Assembly (NCBI RefSeq): GCF_021390335.1
Contig: NZ_JAJUXK010000009.1
Coordinates: forward strand, 124,001-188,000
Direction: 5' to 3'
Length of the DNA stretch: 64,000 nucleotides
From: Dyadobacter sp. CY343
GTDB taxonomy: Bacteria; Bacteroidota; Bacteroidia; Cytophagales; Spirosomataceae
Part shown: piece after piece, positions 8,608 through 18,418 of the stretch
How positions within the stretch are numbered: the stretch's first letter is position 1
How the letters are laid out: the number at the start of each line of letters is the position of its first letter
Notes under the pieces: model-generated
Database searches by the model: none
Seen by the model: the letters and a program-made list of their open reading frames with translations, nothing else
What the model was told of the DNA's origin: nothing
Made by a program: the position numbers and the translations under genes

Positions 8608-9207
8608 CTAAGTCTCCTGAAATGAGCCGCAAAGGTAAAGAAATTTACGGATTGCCCTCGTGGCTTTCACGATATGATCGTTGATCGTTCCGGGGCTTAC
8701 ATTCAGTTCCAGGGCAGCTTGCCGGTGCGTTTTACCTTCCATTTTGCAAAGTCGGAAAATGCGTCTGCGCTGTGGCGGGAGCTGTCTTATCGCGATACTA
8801 AGCCATTTCGATCGCTGCTCTGCTGCAAGCTCGTCGGCAGCTTCGGCGGGAAGATCCTGATATTCGTATGCCAAATTTTGCAGCGCCTGCTGCTCGCGCA
8901 ACAAGCTGGTGCAAATAGTTGCGCTTCTGTTTTTGCACATCGTGTAGAGATACGCGTCCATGCATTTGACTTTCGCCAGTCGCTTTCGGTTTTCCCAGAT
9001 TTTAAGAAAAACGTCCTGCGTAATGTCCTGCGCGCCGTCGCTGCATTGCGAAAATCGCATGGCGTAACTTTGCACTTGCCCGTGATATTGTTTGTATAAA
9101 TTCTGGAATGCGTGCGAGTCACCTTCCTGCGATGACGTCAGTATTTCTTTTTCTGCAAATTGTCCCGTGTCTGGCAAGTGTGTCGTAGGATAGTGGATAT
9201 CCGTCAT
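8608..9207 (-). CDS. ECF RNA polymerase sigma factor
   Basis: A 199-residue ECF sigma factor. Region 2 (about 27-95) shows AFQNLYKQYHGQVQSYAMRFS and the DITQDVFLKIWE signature that melts the -10 element. Region 4 (about 130-185) has LPPQRRRIFRLCKMEGKTHRQAA and the recognition helix VSPGTINDHIVKA. It sits between a GH9 gene (84 bases upstream, same strand) and alaS (15 bases downstream). No full FecR gene adjoins it. The nearest candidate partner is the short FecR-like protein at 12723, on the other side of the GH9 gene and divergent, beside SusC. It may control the GH9/SusCD locus. Confidence 0.92.
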   Translation of the reverse strand: MTDIHYPTTHLPDTGQFAEKEILTSSQEGDSHAFQNLYKQYHGQVQSYAMRFSQCSDGAQDITQDVFLKIWENRKRLAKVKCMDAYLYTMCKNRSATICTSLLREQQALQNLAYEYQDLPAEAADELAAEQRSKWLSIAIRQLPPQRRRIFRLCKMEGKTHRQAALELNVSPGTINDHIVKATRAIRKFLYLCGSFQET

Positions 9208-9290
9208 CGCTGCACAAACCAGGCCGCTTTTGAAGCAAAAATTGAAAATTGCAGATCTGGTTATTGAATGGTCATAATTGCTATCTGAGA

Positions 9291-12200
9291 CTAGTAAACC
9301 AATAATTTGCCGGTAAAGAGCTCTTCATGCTGATCACCCAAAACCTTTAATATGTAAATACCCGGGCTGAATCCAGCACAGTTAAAATCTGTCGCGCCGT
9401 TCTCTTTGATATTGAATGCGCTTTTAACTGCGCCGGAAATATGGTAAACGCGGCCGGTCAATTTTTGTCCATGCATTTTCCCTGTTTCTGCCGGCTGTAA
9501 TTGGTATTGATTTCGGCTGATATTTTTCAAAACAAAATAGGGAGTGTCGCATTCGCTGGCCACAAAACGTATTGCCGAGTATTCCAAGGTGCTGTCAAGG
9601 TCGACCTGCCGTAATCTGTAATAATTTCTCGCGCCGGGAAGCGAATCCACAAACTGGTATTCCCGATTCGTAATACTGTTTCCCAATGCATTCACACGCC
9701 CGATCTCAGCAAATCTGCGTGCGTCGTCGCTTCGTTCGATCGCAAAGTAATCAGCATTGATCTCCTCCGAGGTTGTCCAGTCAAGCCGCACCTGACATTC
9801 GTTTATATTAGCATTGAAATCAGCAAGCTTTACAGGGAGCGCCTCATTGATTATCGAACTGAAAAAAGCGAACACAACCGCAGTTACCGCAATTTCCTGA
9901 ACCGTGAATTCCGACATTTCCACTGCCTCCCGAGTATCTGTGTATCTTCTCAGAACGGGGTAGGGATCTTCTTTTTTGAAACCAATAGGATACCTGTTCA
10001 GCGGGTCCTGAATAGCGAGACTCGACGGGCGGTTCATGACCAGCGAGGCTGCCGGACCAAAAACCGGAACACCTGGCACAGCCTTAGAATAGTGGTTTGC
10101 GACGGTAGACCAGTGCAGCGGAAATGCAGGGCTGTTTTTCCCAATACCCGTAATAAAGGTTTTCGATAACGGATTGTTACCCAATGGAATGTCAAGCTGA
10201 ATTTTTGCTAAATCCAGTAAATCCGGTTTGCCCAGCAGGTAACTGAACATAATATAATCAAATGCATAGCTCTGCGCCATCCCAAAAGTCCCGTAACCAA
10301 TATATCCCTTAAACGGGTGGTAGGCGCCCCGATAGGCATGCGTTTGCAAGGTTCGGGTATTATAGTTGGGTAAAATTTCACTTTCCAGTCGACCTTTGAA
10401 CTCGGTTACAATCGTTTGGTCTGTCGGGAATTTGGTTGTGGCATACGCCCAGGCAGCTTTTACGGTGTGCTGCTGCCAGCTCATGGTCGCGTGAAATTCG
10501 TGCGGGATCTGTGCATAGTAGGCTAGAAAATCGGTCTGATAGGAAACGTCACCGGTCGATTTATACAGCTCTGCCGCTGCCCAGGCGCGGTTATCCTTGT
10601 CTTCCGGGTCCGGGTAGGGGCCTGCCGAGATTCCGGGCGTGACCACGGTTGCCGACGAATGCGGGTGCGCTTTCAAAAACGCCCACGCTTTTACAGCCTG
10701 CGCAAGACAGGAATTGGCGTGCGCAGGGAAATAGCGTTTTAGATTGCGGTAAGCCATCGCCATCGCAGCTGCGAACATAGCGGTTGACTGTGTAGTTTTT
10801 TCAGAGATATAAAGGGTATTCGTCTCTTCCTCAGGCAGTCCCGCCGACCAGGTTGTCGGAGTAACCCGAAAGTACACGCCGCCGTCAGGTGCCTGCATGG
10901 ATTTCAGCCAGGTTGTTTCATACTTTGCTTCGTCCAGGATGTCGGGTATTTTGTTGCCGCTTTCAGGGATATTGAGGTGATTGTCCGGAAATTTTTCAGG
11001 GTATAGTTCAAAAGCGGTAAAAAGGATAAACAATGCGCTTGCTGCGGTGGGAACATAGCGGCCGTAATCTCCTGCGTCGAGCCAACCGCCGGGCATTGGT
11101 AATTTCGTGCCAGGAGGATAGTCGGTGGTGGAATATAAGTTTGAAGATGAGTGACTTGCATGTATTTCGGCAGTTGGGTCGGCCAGTCCGTTCCGGGCCC
11201 ATTCCAGTGCATTAGCTTGCTGCAAAGTGCCTGATCTCTGGAAGTAAAGTGCCCTGGCAGTGTGAAAATAAGTTTCATCGTAAACATCCGAAGCTATTCT
11301 AAACTGTTCAGATCTACCATAACCCGGCACATACAAATGGTATTTACCCGGCGTTTTTACACCAGAAAAATCCAGCTCAAAAACCATTTCGCCGCTGAAA
11401 GCCGAATCAGCTTTGAGAAATGTGCTTTTGCCGGAAAATACCACATTTTCAGCTTCGTCAAGCAAATGGAAATCAGGCGTATTCTGCGGATCAATGGGCA
11501 AAAACCACGCGTCGCCCAGGAAGTTACCAAGCTTGCCAAGCTTCGGGCTGTCGGGCAGGTAGCCAACCTGATTTGCTTTTACATTCCGGAAAATGGCCGC
11601 ATCTGAATACGTAAAAGTCGTGTCCAGTAAAGCAACATTTCCAGCGGGATCTTTCAGGCTTTTTACATCCAGCCGGTATTCAAAACCGTTTTGAAGCGGT
11701 TGATCAAACACCAGAAACAGCTCCCATTGTACAATCGGCGTTCCTGACTTGGGCTTTAAACCGGTAACCTGTGACTGTCTGCCTACGCGTGCAGGATTTT
11801 TTGGCAAACCATAACCCGGCCCCGTCGCACTGCTAAGCTGGTAATTGGACACTTCGTAGCAGCTGGAAGTGTCAAAACGCTCGTTAACCAACAACCTGAT
11901 CACCTGATGCGAAAGCAGCCTGGCGGAAATGACAGGCGGAGTATTGTCAGTTAATATTAGTTCGTCAATAATGAAGGTTGTCCCGCCAGTCGGTGCGGTT
12001 GAGAATTCCAGCGATTCGATCGAGCTGAGGTCGTATTCCTTTGTTTTCAGCGAGTCGATTGGAATTACTACTTCCTGGTAATCAGTGCCTATTGAAGTGG
12101 TTGCTGACAAATAAGGTACAAGGTTGACCCATTTTCCTGCTGCGTAAAATGTAGTGAAACTAATTGCCGTGGTTTGAAGCGGCTTATTGGATTTTATGAA

Positions 12201-12464
12201 AAAGCGGAGTGCATCAAAGTGCGAAATATCGCCGCGCCACATGCCCGTGCATTCGAAACTTATTCTGGGCGAGTGCCAGTTATCAGGTTCCGCCTGGAAG
12301 TAGTAATTTCCGGTATGTGCATCCGGCCCGGAGAGAATCGACCCGTAGGCAGTTTTGCACGCTTGGGTTGTCTGATCTTCGCCATTCCAAAGGGTTTTAT
12401 TCTGTGCAAAAGCAAACTGCGAGAGGCAGAAAGGGAGCAGAATCGGCAGCAGTAACTGTTTCAT
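9291..12464 (-). CDS. Secreted glycoside hydrolase family 9 enzyme with type IX secretion domain
   Basis: A 1057-residue endo- or exo-beta-glucanase type enzyme, probably acting on cellulose-like or mixed-linkage beta-glucan outside the cell. It has a signal peptide (1-20), a beta-rich carbohydrate-binding-like region (about 25-170), an Ig-like CelD_N domain (about 290-392) and a GH9 (alpha/alpha)6 barrel (about 395-875). The catalytic pair is in GGWLDAGDYG (Asp463, Asp466), and the acid Glu is in EMSEFTVQEIAV near 852-857. The family HHR substrate motif is replaced by PLHWS at about 782, which may change specificity. A C-terminal type A sorting domain (about 985-1057, ending FTGKLLVY) indicates export by the type IX system. 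It is divergent from the SusCD genes. Confidence 0.9.
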   Translation of the reverse strand: MKQLLLPILLPFCLSQFAFAQNKTLWNGEDQTTQACKTAYGSILSGPDAHTGNYYFQAEPDNWHSPRISFECTGMWRGDISHFDALRFFIKSNKPLQTTAISFTTFYAAGKWVNLVPYLSATTSIGTDYQEVVIPIDSLKTKEYDLSSIESLEFSTAPTGGTTFIIDELILTDNTPPVISARLLSHQVIRLLVNERFDTSSCYEVSNYQLSSATGPGYGLPKNPARVGRQSQVTGLKPKSGTPIVQWELFLVFDQPLQNGFEYRLDVKSLKDPAGNVALLDTTFTYSDAAIFRNVKANQVGYLPDSPKLGKLGNFLGDAWFLPIDPQNTPDFHLLDEAENVVFSGKSTFLKADSAFSGEMVFELDFSGVKTPGKYHLYVPGYGRSEQFRIASDVYDETYFHTARALYFQRSGTLQQANALEWARNGLADPTAEIHASHSSSNLYSTTDYPPGTKLPMPGGWLDAGDYGRYVPTAASALFILFTAFELYPEKFPDNHLNIPESGNKIPDILDEAKYETTWLKSMQAPDGGVYFRVTPTTWSAGLPEEETNTLYISEKTTQSTAMFAAAMAMAYRNLKRYFPAHANSCLAQAVKAWAFLKAHPHSSATVVTPGISAGPYPDPEDKDNRAWAAAELYKSTGDVSYQTDFLAYYAQIPHEFHATMSWQQHTVKAAWAYATTKFPTDQTIVTEFKGRLESEILPNYNTRTLQTHAYRGAYHPFKGYIGYGTFGMAQSYAFDYIMFSYLLGKPDLLDLAKIQLDIPLGNNPLSKTFITGIGKNSPAFPLHWSTVANHYSKAVPGVPVFGPAASLVMNRPSSLAIQDPLNRYPIGFKKEDPYPVLRRYTDTREAVEMSEFTVQEIAVTAVVFAFFSSIINEALPVKLADFNANINECQVRLDWTTSEEINADYFAIERSDDARRFAEIGRVNALGNSITNREYQFVDSLPGARNYYRLRQVDLDSTLEYSAIRFVASECDTPYFVLKNISRNQYQLQPAETGKMHGQKLTGRVYHISGAVKSAFNIKENGATDFNCAGFSPGIYILKVLGDQHEELFTGKLLVY

Positions 12465-12722
12465 AAGAATGGTATTTAGCGTGCTGCATATATGACTGTC
12501 CGGGGCGTGGATATATATGCCTGACGATGCAAACTATTTTCTAATGCAGCCTGCTGGCTATTTGCCGGGCAAGTGCCAATTCCGTTTAGAAGCGAGGCAG
12601 GAGTGAGTATAAACGGGAAAAGGGTTTCTTTTTTATTCGAAAAGCTTAACAAAGAATTAACACAGAGCCCGACTAATCGGGCAGATTCTTTTCAGGCTTC
12701 TAATTACTAACGCGCTACCAAA

Positions 12723-13109
12723 ATGAAACCGTTTTCAGAGTTATCGGCAGAGGAGTTGGCGATGGAAAACCTCTTCATTCGCTGGGTGCGGTTCCCTGAC
12801 GATCAGGCGATCCGTTCCTATTGGGAAAATTGGATCGTCAAATATCCGTCACGAAAAGAGACGGTCGATAAGGCACGTGAGCTTGTTCTGATTGCTTCCG
12901 ACTGGAAGCCCGAAATGCTGTCCAACCAGGATGTGAATTCAATCTGGGGAAGGATCCGCAACTCGCTGGATATGATTGGCGATCGTGATTCAAAAAAAGT
13001 ATCTCCTGATGCGCCAAATCGCGATTTTACAGCAAAAGGCATCATTCTCATACTAATGTCGGTCACCTTCCTTTTTTTTTTATTCTACTTTATTTTCGGT
13101 AGTCACTGA
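12723..13109 (+). CDS. Short FecR-like protein lacking the FecR domain
   Basis: A 128-residue protein. Its first 80 residues look like the sigma-binding cytoplasmic part of Bacteroidota FecR proteins (a W-V/F-P-D motif, then YWENWIVKYPSRKETVDKARELV). A single membrane span follows at about 105-125 (IILILMSVTFLFFLFYFIF) and the protein then stops after three residues. The periplasmic FecR and DUF4974 domains that would sense an STN domain are absent. The SusC encoded 500 bases downstream likewise has no STN domain. It may be a minimal anti-sigma factor for the ECF sigma encoded at 8608-9207, or a decayed remnant. The reading frame is intact and the stop is natural, not a visible frameshift. 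Confidence 0.75.
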   Translation: MKPFSELSAEELAMENLFIRWVRFPDDQAIRSYWENWIVKYPSRKETVDKARELVLIASDWKPEMLSNQDVNSIWGRIRNSLDMIGDRDSKKVSPDAPNRDFTAKGIILILMSVTFLFFLFYFIFGSH

Positions 13110-13610
13110 CGAGCTTTTCCTCCCGCTTTTCCCAAGTTGCCTGCATTGAAATTTAACACTCCTTATTCACAGCCTTTTTAGGTCAAGTTCTTAAAGGAAT
13201 ATAAGTTAAGTCCTAAAAGCAGGATAACGGTGACATCCCTTTTCTGATATTTTTTAGGACTGTAAAGACGGTTTTTACAAATAAATATTAATTAAAGAAT
13301 ATATTGACAACGTTCCCGATAACGATTGCATAAATAAACTTCCACGATTCTTTCCGATTTTCTAATCGAATTTCTATCCTGAGCCAGATTTCAGATTGTA
13401 CTATCTGCTCAAAAAATATGGTTATTGAAATTGTTCAAATAAAGAATCCCGAAATCGAGCTCCCCAAGTTTCCTTACACTAGTACTTGTAATCGCAGGGT
13501 TAGTTTTACTATTTGAAGAAAAAATATTGTTTTTCTTGTAAGGGTCGGTGTGAAAAACATCGTCAGCATTAAATGTTCTGGTACAATTAATAGTAATCAA
13601 ACTTACGCGT
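13110..13610. other. 501-bp intergenic region before SusC with inverted repeats
   Basis: No gene is apparent. The region is AT-rich. It holds a perfect 10-bp inverted repeat (AGTCCTAAAA at 13209-13218 and its complement at 13252-13261) around a smaller 4-bp stem. Next comes CGTTCCCGATAACG at 13309-13322, whose CGTT and AACG ends form a short dyad resembling an operator. An 8-bp palindromic arm pair also occurs (AAGAAAAA at 13516-13523 and TTTTTCTT at 13530-13537). The region probably carries the SusC promoter and regulator sites; I could not settle on a -7 box. Confidence 0.45.
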
Positions 13611-16600
13611 ATGAAAAAAAACTTTACGACTATTGGTCAGCAAGTAATACGGCTGACAATGGCGGGTGTTATTGTCACAGGCTTCGCTGCGCAGGCTGTG
13701 GCCTACCGCCCGGCCCGGATTATCGTCTCGGTGATAGATCGGTCTGTCACTGGTAAAATACTTGCTACGGAAGACAAAACGCCGATTCCCGGCGTGTCAG
13801 TTGTACTGAAAGGCAGCCGCACGGGGACTAACACGGACGCAGATGGAAAGTATAAGATCGACGTGCCGGACAATGGCGCAGTTCTGGTGTTCTCAGCTGT
13901 GGGGTTTGTAACTCAGGAAATTGAAGTTGGAAATAAAAGCATATTGGATATTGAGCTCACCAGTGACTTGAAAACGCTGGGCGAAGTGGTGGTGGTAGGT
14001 TACGGAACGCAGAAAAAGAGCCAGCTGACCGGCGCGATTTCTTCAGTAGGCTCGAAGGAAATCGGCGAGTTACCTATTACGAATGCAAGACAGGCATTGC
14101 AAGGTCGCGCTGCGGGTGTGGACGTGGTTCAGAATAGCAGTAAACCGGGCGCCGGGCCAACAGTAAGGATCCGCGGAAGAAGGTCGATCAATGCTTCCAA
14201 TGACCCGCTTTACGTAGTAGATGGTATCCCGCTGGCAGGAAATATCGACGATTTTAACCCCAATGATATTGCCTCGATGGAAGTATTGAAAGATGCTTCG
14301 GCGACCGCTATTTATGGTTCCCGCGGTTCCAATGGCGTTGTTCTGATCACCACAAAGCGTGGTAAGCCCGGAAAAACGGTGGTGAGCTATGACGGATATT
14401 ACGGTTCTTCCAAAGAGCTGGGGAAAATCGACGTGATGAATGGGGAAGAGTTTGCGGAATACAAGCGCGAGTCGCGAAGAGCAGTTATAGATGCAAAAAC
14501 TGGTTTGCCACTCTACCCGGCCGGTCCCGCGACACCGGAAGCGGATGCCAAGTTATTTGAACCGATCGAACTGGACGGTATTAAAAACAACCGTTCTACG
14601 GATTATCAATCTTTTCTGCTGCGGCCGGGAAGGATCCAGAGTCACCAGGTAGGCGTACAGGGTGGAAATGAGAAAACGCAGTTTGCGATTTCAGGTAACT
14701 ATTTTAATGACAAGGGGATCATTTATAACCAGGATTTCACACGGTATACTTTCCGCATCAACCTGGATCACCAGATCACCAAACGCATCAAGATCGGTAC
14801 TTCGATGATGGGCGTTTACAGTACCCGAAACGGAGAGAACTTCAACCCTTACGGAGGAGCGTTAGCTGAAAACCCGCTTGGAAAACCTTACGATGATAAT
14901 GGAAAACTGATCTTCCTGCCTACTTCCGACGGTTTAAGAACCAATCCTATTGCCGAAATTATCCCCGGCGCGCAGGTAGATCTGACCAAGCGTTTCAGGA
15001 TATTCAACAGTATTTATGCAGAATGGGCGATTTTGGAAGGTTTGAAATACCGCGTCAACTTCGGTCCTGATTTGAACAACCGCCGGATCGGACGGTTCAC
15101 CGGATCGCAGACCAACGCACGCCGCGGCGGCGATGCAACCGGATTTCAGTTCAACGAATACCAGTTCAATTATACATTGGAAAATATTTTGATGTATAAT
15201 AAACAGCTAGGCGGCAAGCATAACCTTGGAGTCACGTTACTTCATTCTGTTCAGAAAGATGATCTTGAAAGAAACACATTCAGTGTAACCGGAGTGCCGG
15301 CAGAATCGCAGCAGTTTTACAATTTGGGCCAGGCGACAATTGTCAACGGAGTAGGATCTGAATTGTGGAAGTGGGTGCTGAACTCCTACATGGCGCGTAT
15401 CAACTATGACTTTAATGAGAAGTATTTACTGACAGTAACGGGCAGGTACGATGGCTCGTCCCGGTTCGGTGCTGATACTAAATACGGATTTTTCCCCTCG
15501 GTAGCATTGGGCTGGAATATCAGCAATGAGCCGGTTTTGAAAAACGTGACGTGGGTCGATGAGCTGAAACTGCGCGCGAGCTACGGTTCGACAGGGAACA
15601 CGGCGATCGATCCCTACCAGACGCAGGCGCTGTTGAGCAGAACTTCATATGCTTTTGGTACAGCAGCCGGTTTCGGATATGCACCCGGTACACTGGGCAA
15701 CTCGTTGCTGAAATGGGAAACTACCTCTACGGCCAACATTGGCCTTGATTTTAGTGTGTTTAAAGGCCGGGTATCCGGTTCTTTGGAATACTATCAGGCG
15801 GATACAAAAGACCTGCTTTTGCTGGATCAGCTCCCTATCACCAGCGGTTTCAGCCAGGTGCGCCGCAATGTAGGAAGTACGCGGAATACAGGTTTGGAAG
15901 TTACCCTTTCGACGGTGAATATAGATGCGCCGAACGGGTTTCGCTGGAACACCGATTTTCAGTTGACTAAAAACAAAGAGAAGATCCTCGAACTTTTCAA
16001 CGGAAAAGCGGATGATATCGGGAATGCCCGGTTTATCGGACAGCCGCTAACTGCCTATTTTGACTATAAAAAAATAGGTATCTGGCAGACAAACGAATTG
16101 GAGCAGGCTAAAAAATACCAGGCTGTACCGGGACAGATCAAAATCCAGGATACAAACAACGACGGCAAAATTGATCCGTTCGACCGGGTTATTCTGGGAT
16201 CGCAGGTTCCGAAGTTCTCCGGCGGTATGACCAACCGTTTCGAATTCAAAGGTTTTGACCTTTCGATATTTGTATTCGCAAGATTCGGAAGTATGTTCCG
16301 CAGCTTGTTCCACCAGGATAATATGACGCTGGCTGGTCGCTACAACAATTTGGATATTGATTACTGGACACCTGAAAACCCAACGAATGAGTTTCCAAGA
16401 CCAAATCAAAGCCAGGAGTTCCCGCCATTCCGCTCCACAGTGTTGTATTTTGACGGAACGTTTATCAAGGTTCGTAACATCAACCTGGGCTACAATTTCC
16501 CTGATAAATGGACAGAAAAAATGAAAATCGGCAGTCTGCGCGTATTTATGAGCGCCCAACAGCCATTTATTTTCTCAGAATACAGAACCAAATACAAGGG

Positions 16601-16688
16601 TATAGACAACGAAACGGACGGAGATATCGAAGCTAACCAGACTCCGGCTGTGAGACAGATCACGTTTGGTCTTAATTTGAAAATCTAG
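13611..16688 (+). CDS. SusC/RagA-type TonB-dependent outer-membrane receptor
   Basis: Imports oligosaccharides across the outer membrane with energy from TonB. The 1025-residue protein has a signal sequence (about 1-31), a CarboxypepD_reg beta-sandwich (about 45-120), the VVVGYGTQKK box and a plug domain. The plug carries PLYVVDGIPL and the signature LKDASATAIYGSRGSNGVVLI. The rest is a long barrel with the family's GFFPSVALGWN and LRASYGSTGN segments. There is no N-terminal STN extension, so it is a transport rather than a transducing receptor. The SusD partner follows after 38 bases. With the flanking GH9 enzymes, the likely substrate is a beta-glucan fragment. Confidence 0.95.
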   Translation: MKKNFTTIGQQVIRLTMAGVIVTGFAAQAVAYRPARIIVSVIDRSVTGKILATEDKTPIPGVSVVLKGSRTGTNTDADGKYKIDVPDNGAVLVFSAVGFVTQEIEVGNKSILDIELTSDLKTLGEVVVVGYGTQKKSQLTGAISSVGSKEIGELPITNARQALQGRAAGVDVVQNSSKPGAGPTVRIRGRRSINASNDPLYVVDGIPLAGNIDDFNPNDIASMEVLKDASATAIYGSRGSNGVVLITTKRGKPGKTVVSYDGYYGSSKELGKIDVMNGEEFAEYKRESRRAVIDAKTGLPLYPAGPATPEADAKLFEPIELDGIKNNRSTDYQSFLLRPGRIQSHQVGVQGGNEKTQFAISGNYFNDKGIIYNQDFTRYTFRINLDHQITKRIKIGTSMMGVYSTRNGENFNPYGGALAENPLGKPYDDNGKLIFLPTSDGLRTNPIAEIIPGAQVDLTKRFRIFNSIYAEWAILEGLKYRVNFGPDLNNRRIGRFTGSQTNARRGGDATGFQFNEYQFNYTLENILMYNKQLGGKHNLGVTLLHSVQKDDLERNTFSVTGVPAESQQFYNLGQATIVNGVGSELWKWVLNSYMARINYDFNEKYLLTVTGRYDGSSRFGADTKYGFFPSVALGWNISNEPVLKNVTWVDELKLRASYGSTGNTAIDPYQTQALLSRTSYAFGTAAGFGYAPGTLGNSLLKWETTSTANIGLDFSVFKGRVSGSLEYYQADTKDLLLLDQLPITSGFSQVRRNVGSTRNTGLEVTLSTVNIDAPNGFRWNTDFQLTKNKEKILELFNGKADDIGNARFIGQPLTAYFDYKKIGIWQTNELEQAKKYQAVPGQIKIQDTNNDGKIDPFDRVILGSQVPKFSGGMTNRFEFKGFDLSIFVFARFGSMFRSLFHQDNMTLAGRYNNLDIDYWTPENPTNEFPRPNQSQEFPPFRSTVLYFDGTFIKVRNINLGYNFPDKWTEKMKIGSLRVFMSAQQPFIFSEYRTKYKGIDNETDGDIEANQTPAVRQITFGLNLKI

Positions 16689-16726
16689 TTTTACCCAACA
16701 GATATCAATACTAATCTCAAAGAAAT

Positions 16727-18385
16727 ATGAAAGTTTTATTTCGATTTAAAACAGTATTGGCTGCCATTCTCCTGCTGGGTGCGCAGTCGTGCAACGACCT
16801 CCTCGAAGAGACGCCAATCTCGCAGGTTGGAAGTGAATATATCAATACGGCGCCAGGGTTTGAATCTGCTGTAAAAGGGGTTTACAGCTCTTTGCGAACC
16901 TATTATGGAACAGAGGATGCGATGACGCTGAGCGTTTTCGGGACGGATACCTACACAATGGGTGCGGATGGCGCTTATAAATTTGTGAATGAATATACTT
17001 CGCAGATCGACGGGCGGCTAGTGGTCACCAACTACATCTGGAACAACTTGTACCCGGCGATTAATACGGCTAATATCGTGATCGACGTGGCTCCGAATAT
17101 GACTGCTCTGGATCCGGCGCTTGTGAAGCGTCGCGTGGCCGAAGTGAAGTTTTTGAGAGCGCACCATTATTTTATTCTGGTTCAAATGTTTGGTCCGGTC
17201 TCGCTGGTGACGAAAGGAAATCTGGTAGCGCAGAAAGAATTTACGCGCGCCCCGGTTCCTGAAATCTACGCGCAGATCATTTCCGACCTCGAATCCGGAC
17301 TGCCTGACCTGGGCCTTGCGACTTCTGACTATGGCCGGGTTACCAAAGCGGCTGCGGAACATTTGCTGGCCAGGGTATATCTGACCAAAGCAACCTCGGA
17401 AGCGAAAGCGGCTGATGATTATGTAAAAGCAGCTACTTATGCTGAAAATGTGGTCAAGAATTACTCATTTTCCCTGTTGCCTGACTTTGCAAGTGTTTGG
17501 GTACAAGGCGGCGGCGAGATCAATAATGAAGTGATTTTTGCTACCCAATATACTTCGGACCCATTGACGAACGGGATCGGAAACCGTACCCACTTGTATT
17601 TCGGGATGGAATATGACACGCAGGCGGGAATGCAGCGCGATACCGAAAACGGCCGGCCGTTCAAACGGTTCAGACCGACTACCTATATGCTCGAAACGGT
17701 TTTTGCGCCAGCTAACCGCGTGAACGATTCCCGGTACAAAAAGACTTTTAAAGACACGTGGAAAAGCAATAAGCCGGGGAAATATACAAATCTGTTCGAT
17801 ACCTCGAAAAAGGAGCTGACTTTTGCTTCCGGCGACACCACGATCTTTATTCCAGGCTATGAAATGACGTTGGAAGAGCGGGCGAAGCGGCCTTATCAGG
17901 TACTTACTCCGAGCTTGTACAAAGCCAACCTGTTCCCGGTGAACCGCAAGTTTTTAGATGCACTTCGCCCTGACCGTACTTACGAGCAGGGAAGCCGGGA
18001 TTTCCTGATGTTCCGTTTGGCAGAGACGCATTTAATTGCTGCTGAGGCCTATATTAGACAAGGTAAGACTGCCGAAGCTGCTGCTCACATCAATGTAGTG
18101 CGCCGCAGAGCCGCTTGGCCGGGCAAAGAAACTGCCATGGAAATCACACCTGCGAAAGCGACGATGGAGTTCATCATGGAAGAACGCGAGCGCGAACTGG
18201 CCGGCGAAATGTTCCGCTGGTTTGACCTGAAACGCTGGGGTAACCTGGTCGAAAGAGTGAAGCTGCACAATCCGGAAGGAGCCGCAAACGTGAAAGAGTT
18301 TCATAACCTGAGACCGATCCCACAAGACCAGATCGACCGCACCGCCGGAGGCCCCGCTGCATATCCGCAAAATCCGGGGTATTGA
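16727..18385 (+). CDS. SusD/RagB-type glycan-binding lipoprotein
   Basis: The surface lipoprotein that forms the lid of the SusC channel and captures the glycan. The signal peptide ends in the lipobox GAQSC with Cys22. The 552-residue protein has the tetratricopeptide-like helical fold of the family: VKFLRAHHYFILVQMFGPV in the first third is the typical SusD_like_3/RagB signature. The C-terminal half contains FLMFRLAETHLIAAEAYIRQGK and the closing LAGEMFRWFDLKRWG. It ends with NLRPIPQDQID and AAYPQNPGY, as usual for family members. A hairpin terminator follows, so SusC and SusD form a two-gene unit. Confidence 0.95.
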   Translation: MKVLFRFKTVLAAILLLGAQSCNDLLEETPISQVGSEYINTAPGFESAVKGVYSSLRTYYGTEDAMTLSVFGTDTYTMGADGAYKFVNEYTSQIDGRLVVTNYIWNNLYPAINTANIVIDVAPNMTALDPALVKRRVAEVKFLRAHHYFILVQMFGPVSLVTKGNLVAQKEFTRAPVPEIYAQIISDLESGLPDLGLATSDYGRVTKAAAEHLLARVYLTKATSEAKAADDYVKAATYAENVVKNYSFSLLPDFASVWVQGGGEINNEVIFATQYTSDPLTNGIGNRTHLYFGMEYDTQAGMQRDTENGRPFKRFRPTTYMLETVFAPANRVNDSRYKKTFKDTWKSNKPGKYTNLFDTSKKELTFASGDTTIFIPGYEMTLEERAKRPYQVLTPSLYKANLFPVNRKFLDALRPDRTYEQGSRDFLMFRLAETHLIAAEAYIRQGKTAEAAAHINVVRRRAAWPGKETAMEITPAKATMEFIMEERERELAGEMFRWFDLKRWGNLVERVKLHNPEGAANVKEFHNLRPIPQDQIDRTAGGPAAYPQNPGY

Positions 18386-18418
18386 GGAAGGGTTGTTATA
18401 TCATATAATCAAAATCCA

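Noticed and set aside
12486-12520. 8-bp inverted repeat GCATATAT/ATATATGC upstream of the large GH9 gene
   Set aside because: The arms are simple alternating AT with little information; chance is likely. It remains a possible regulator site but I did not list it.
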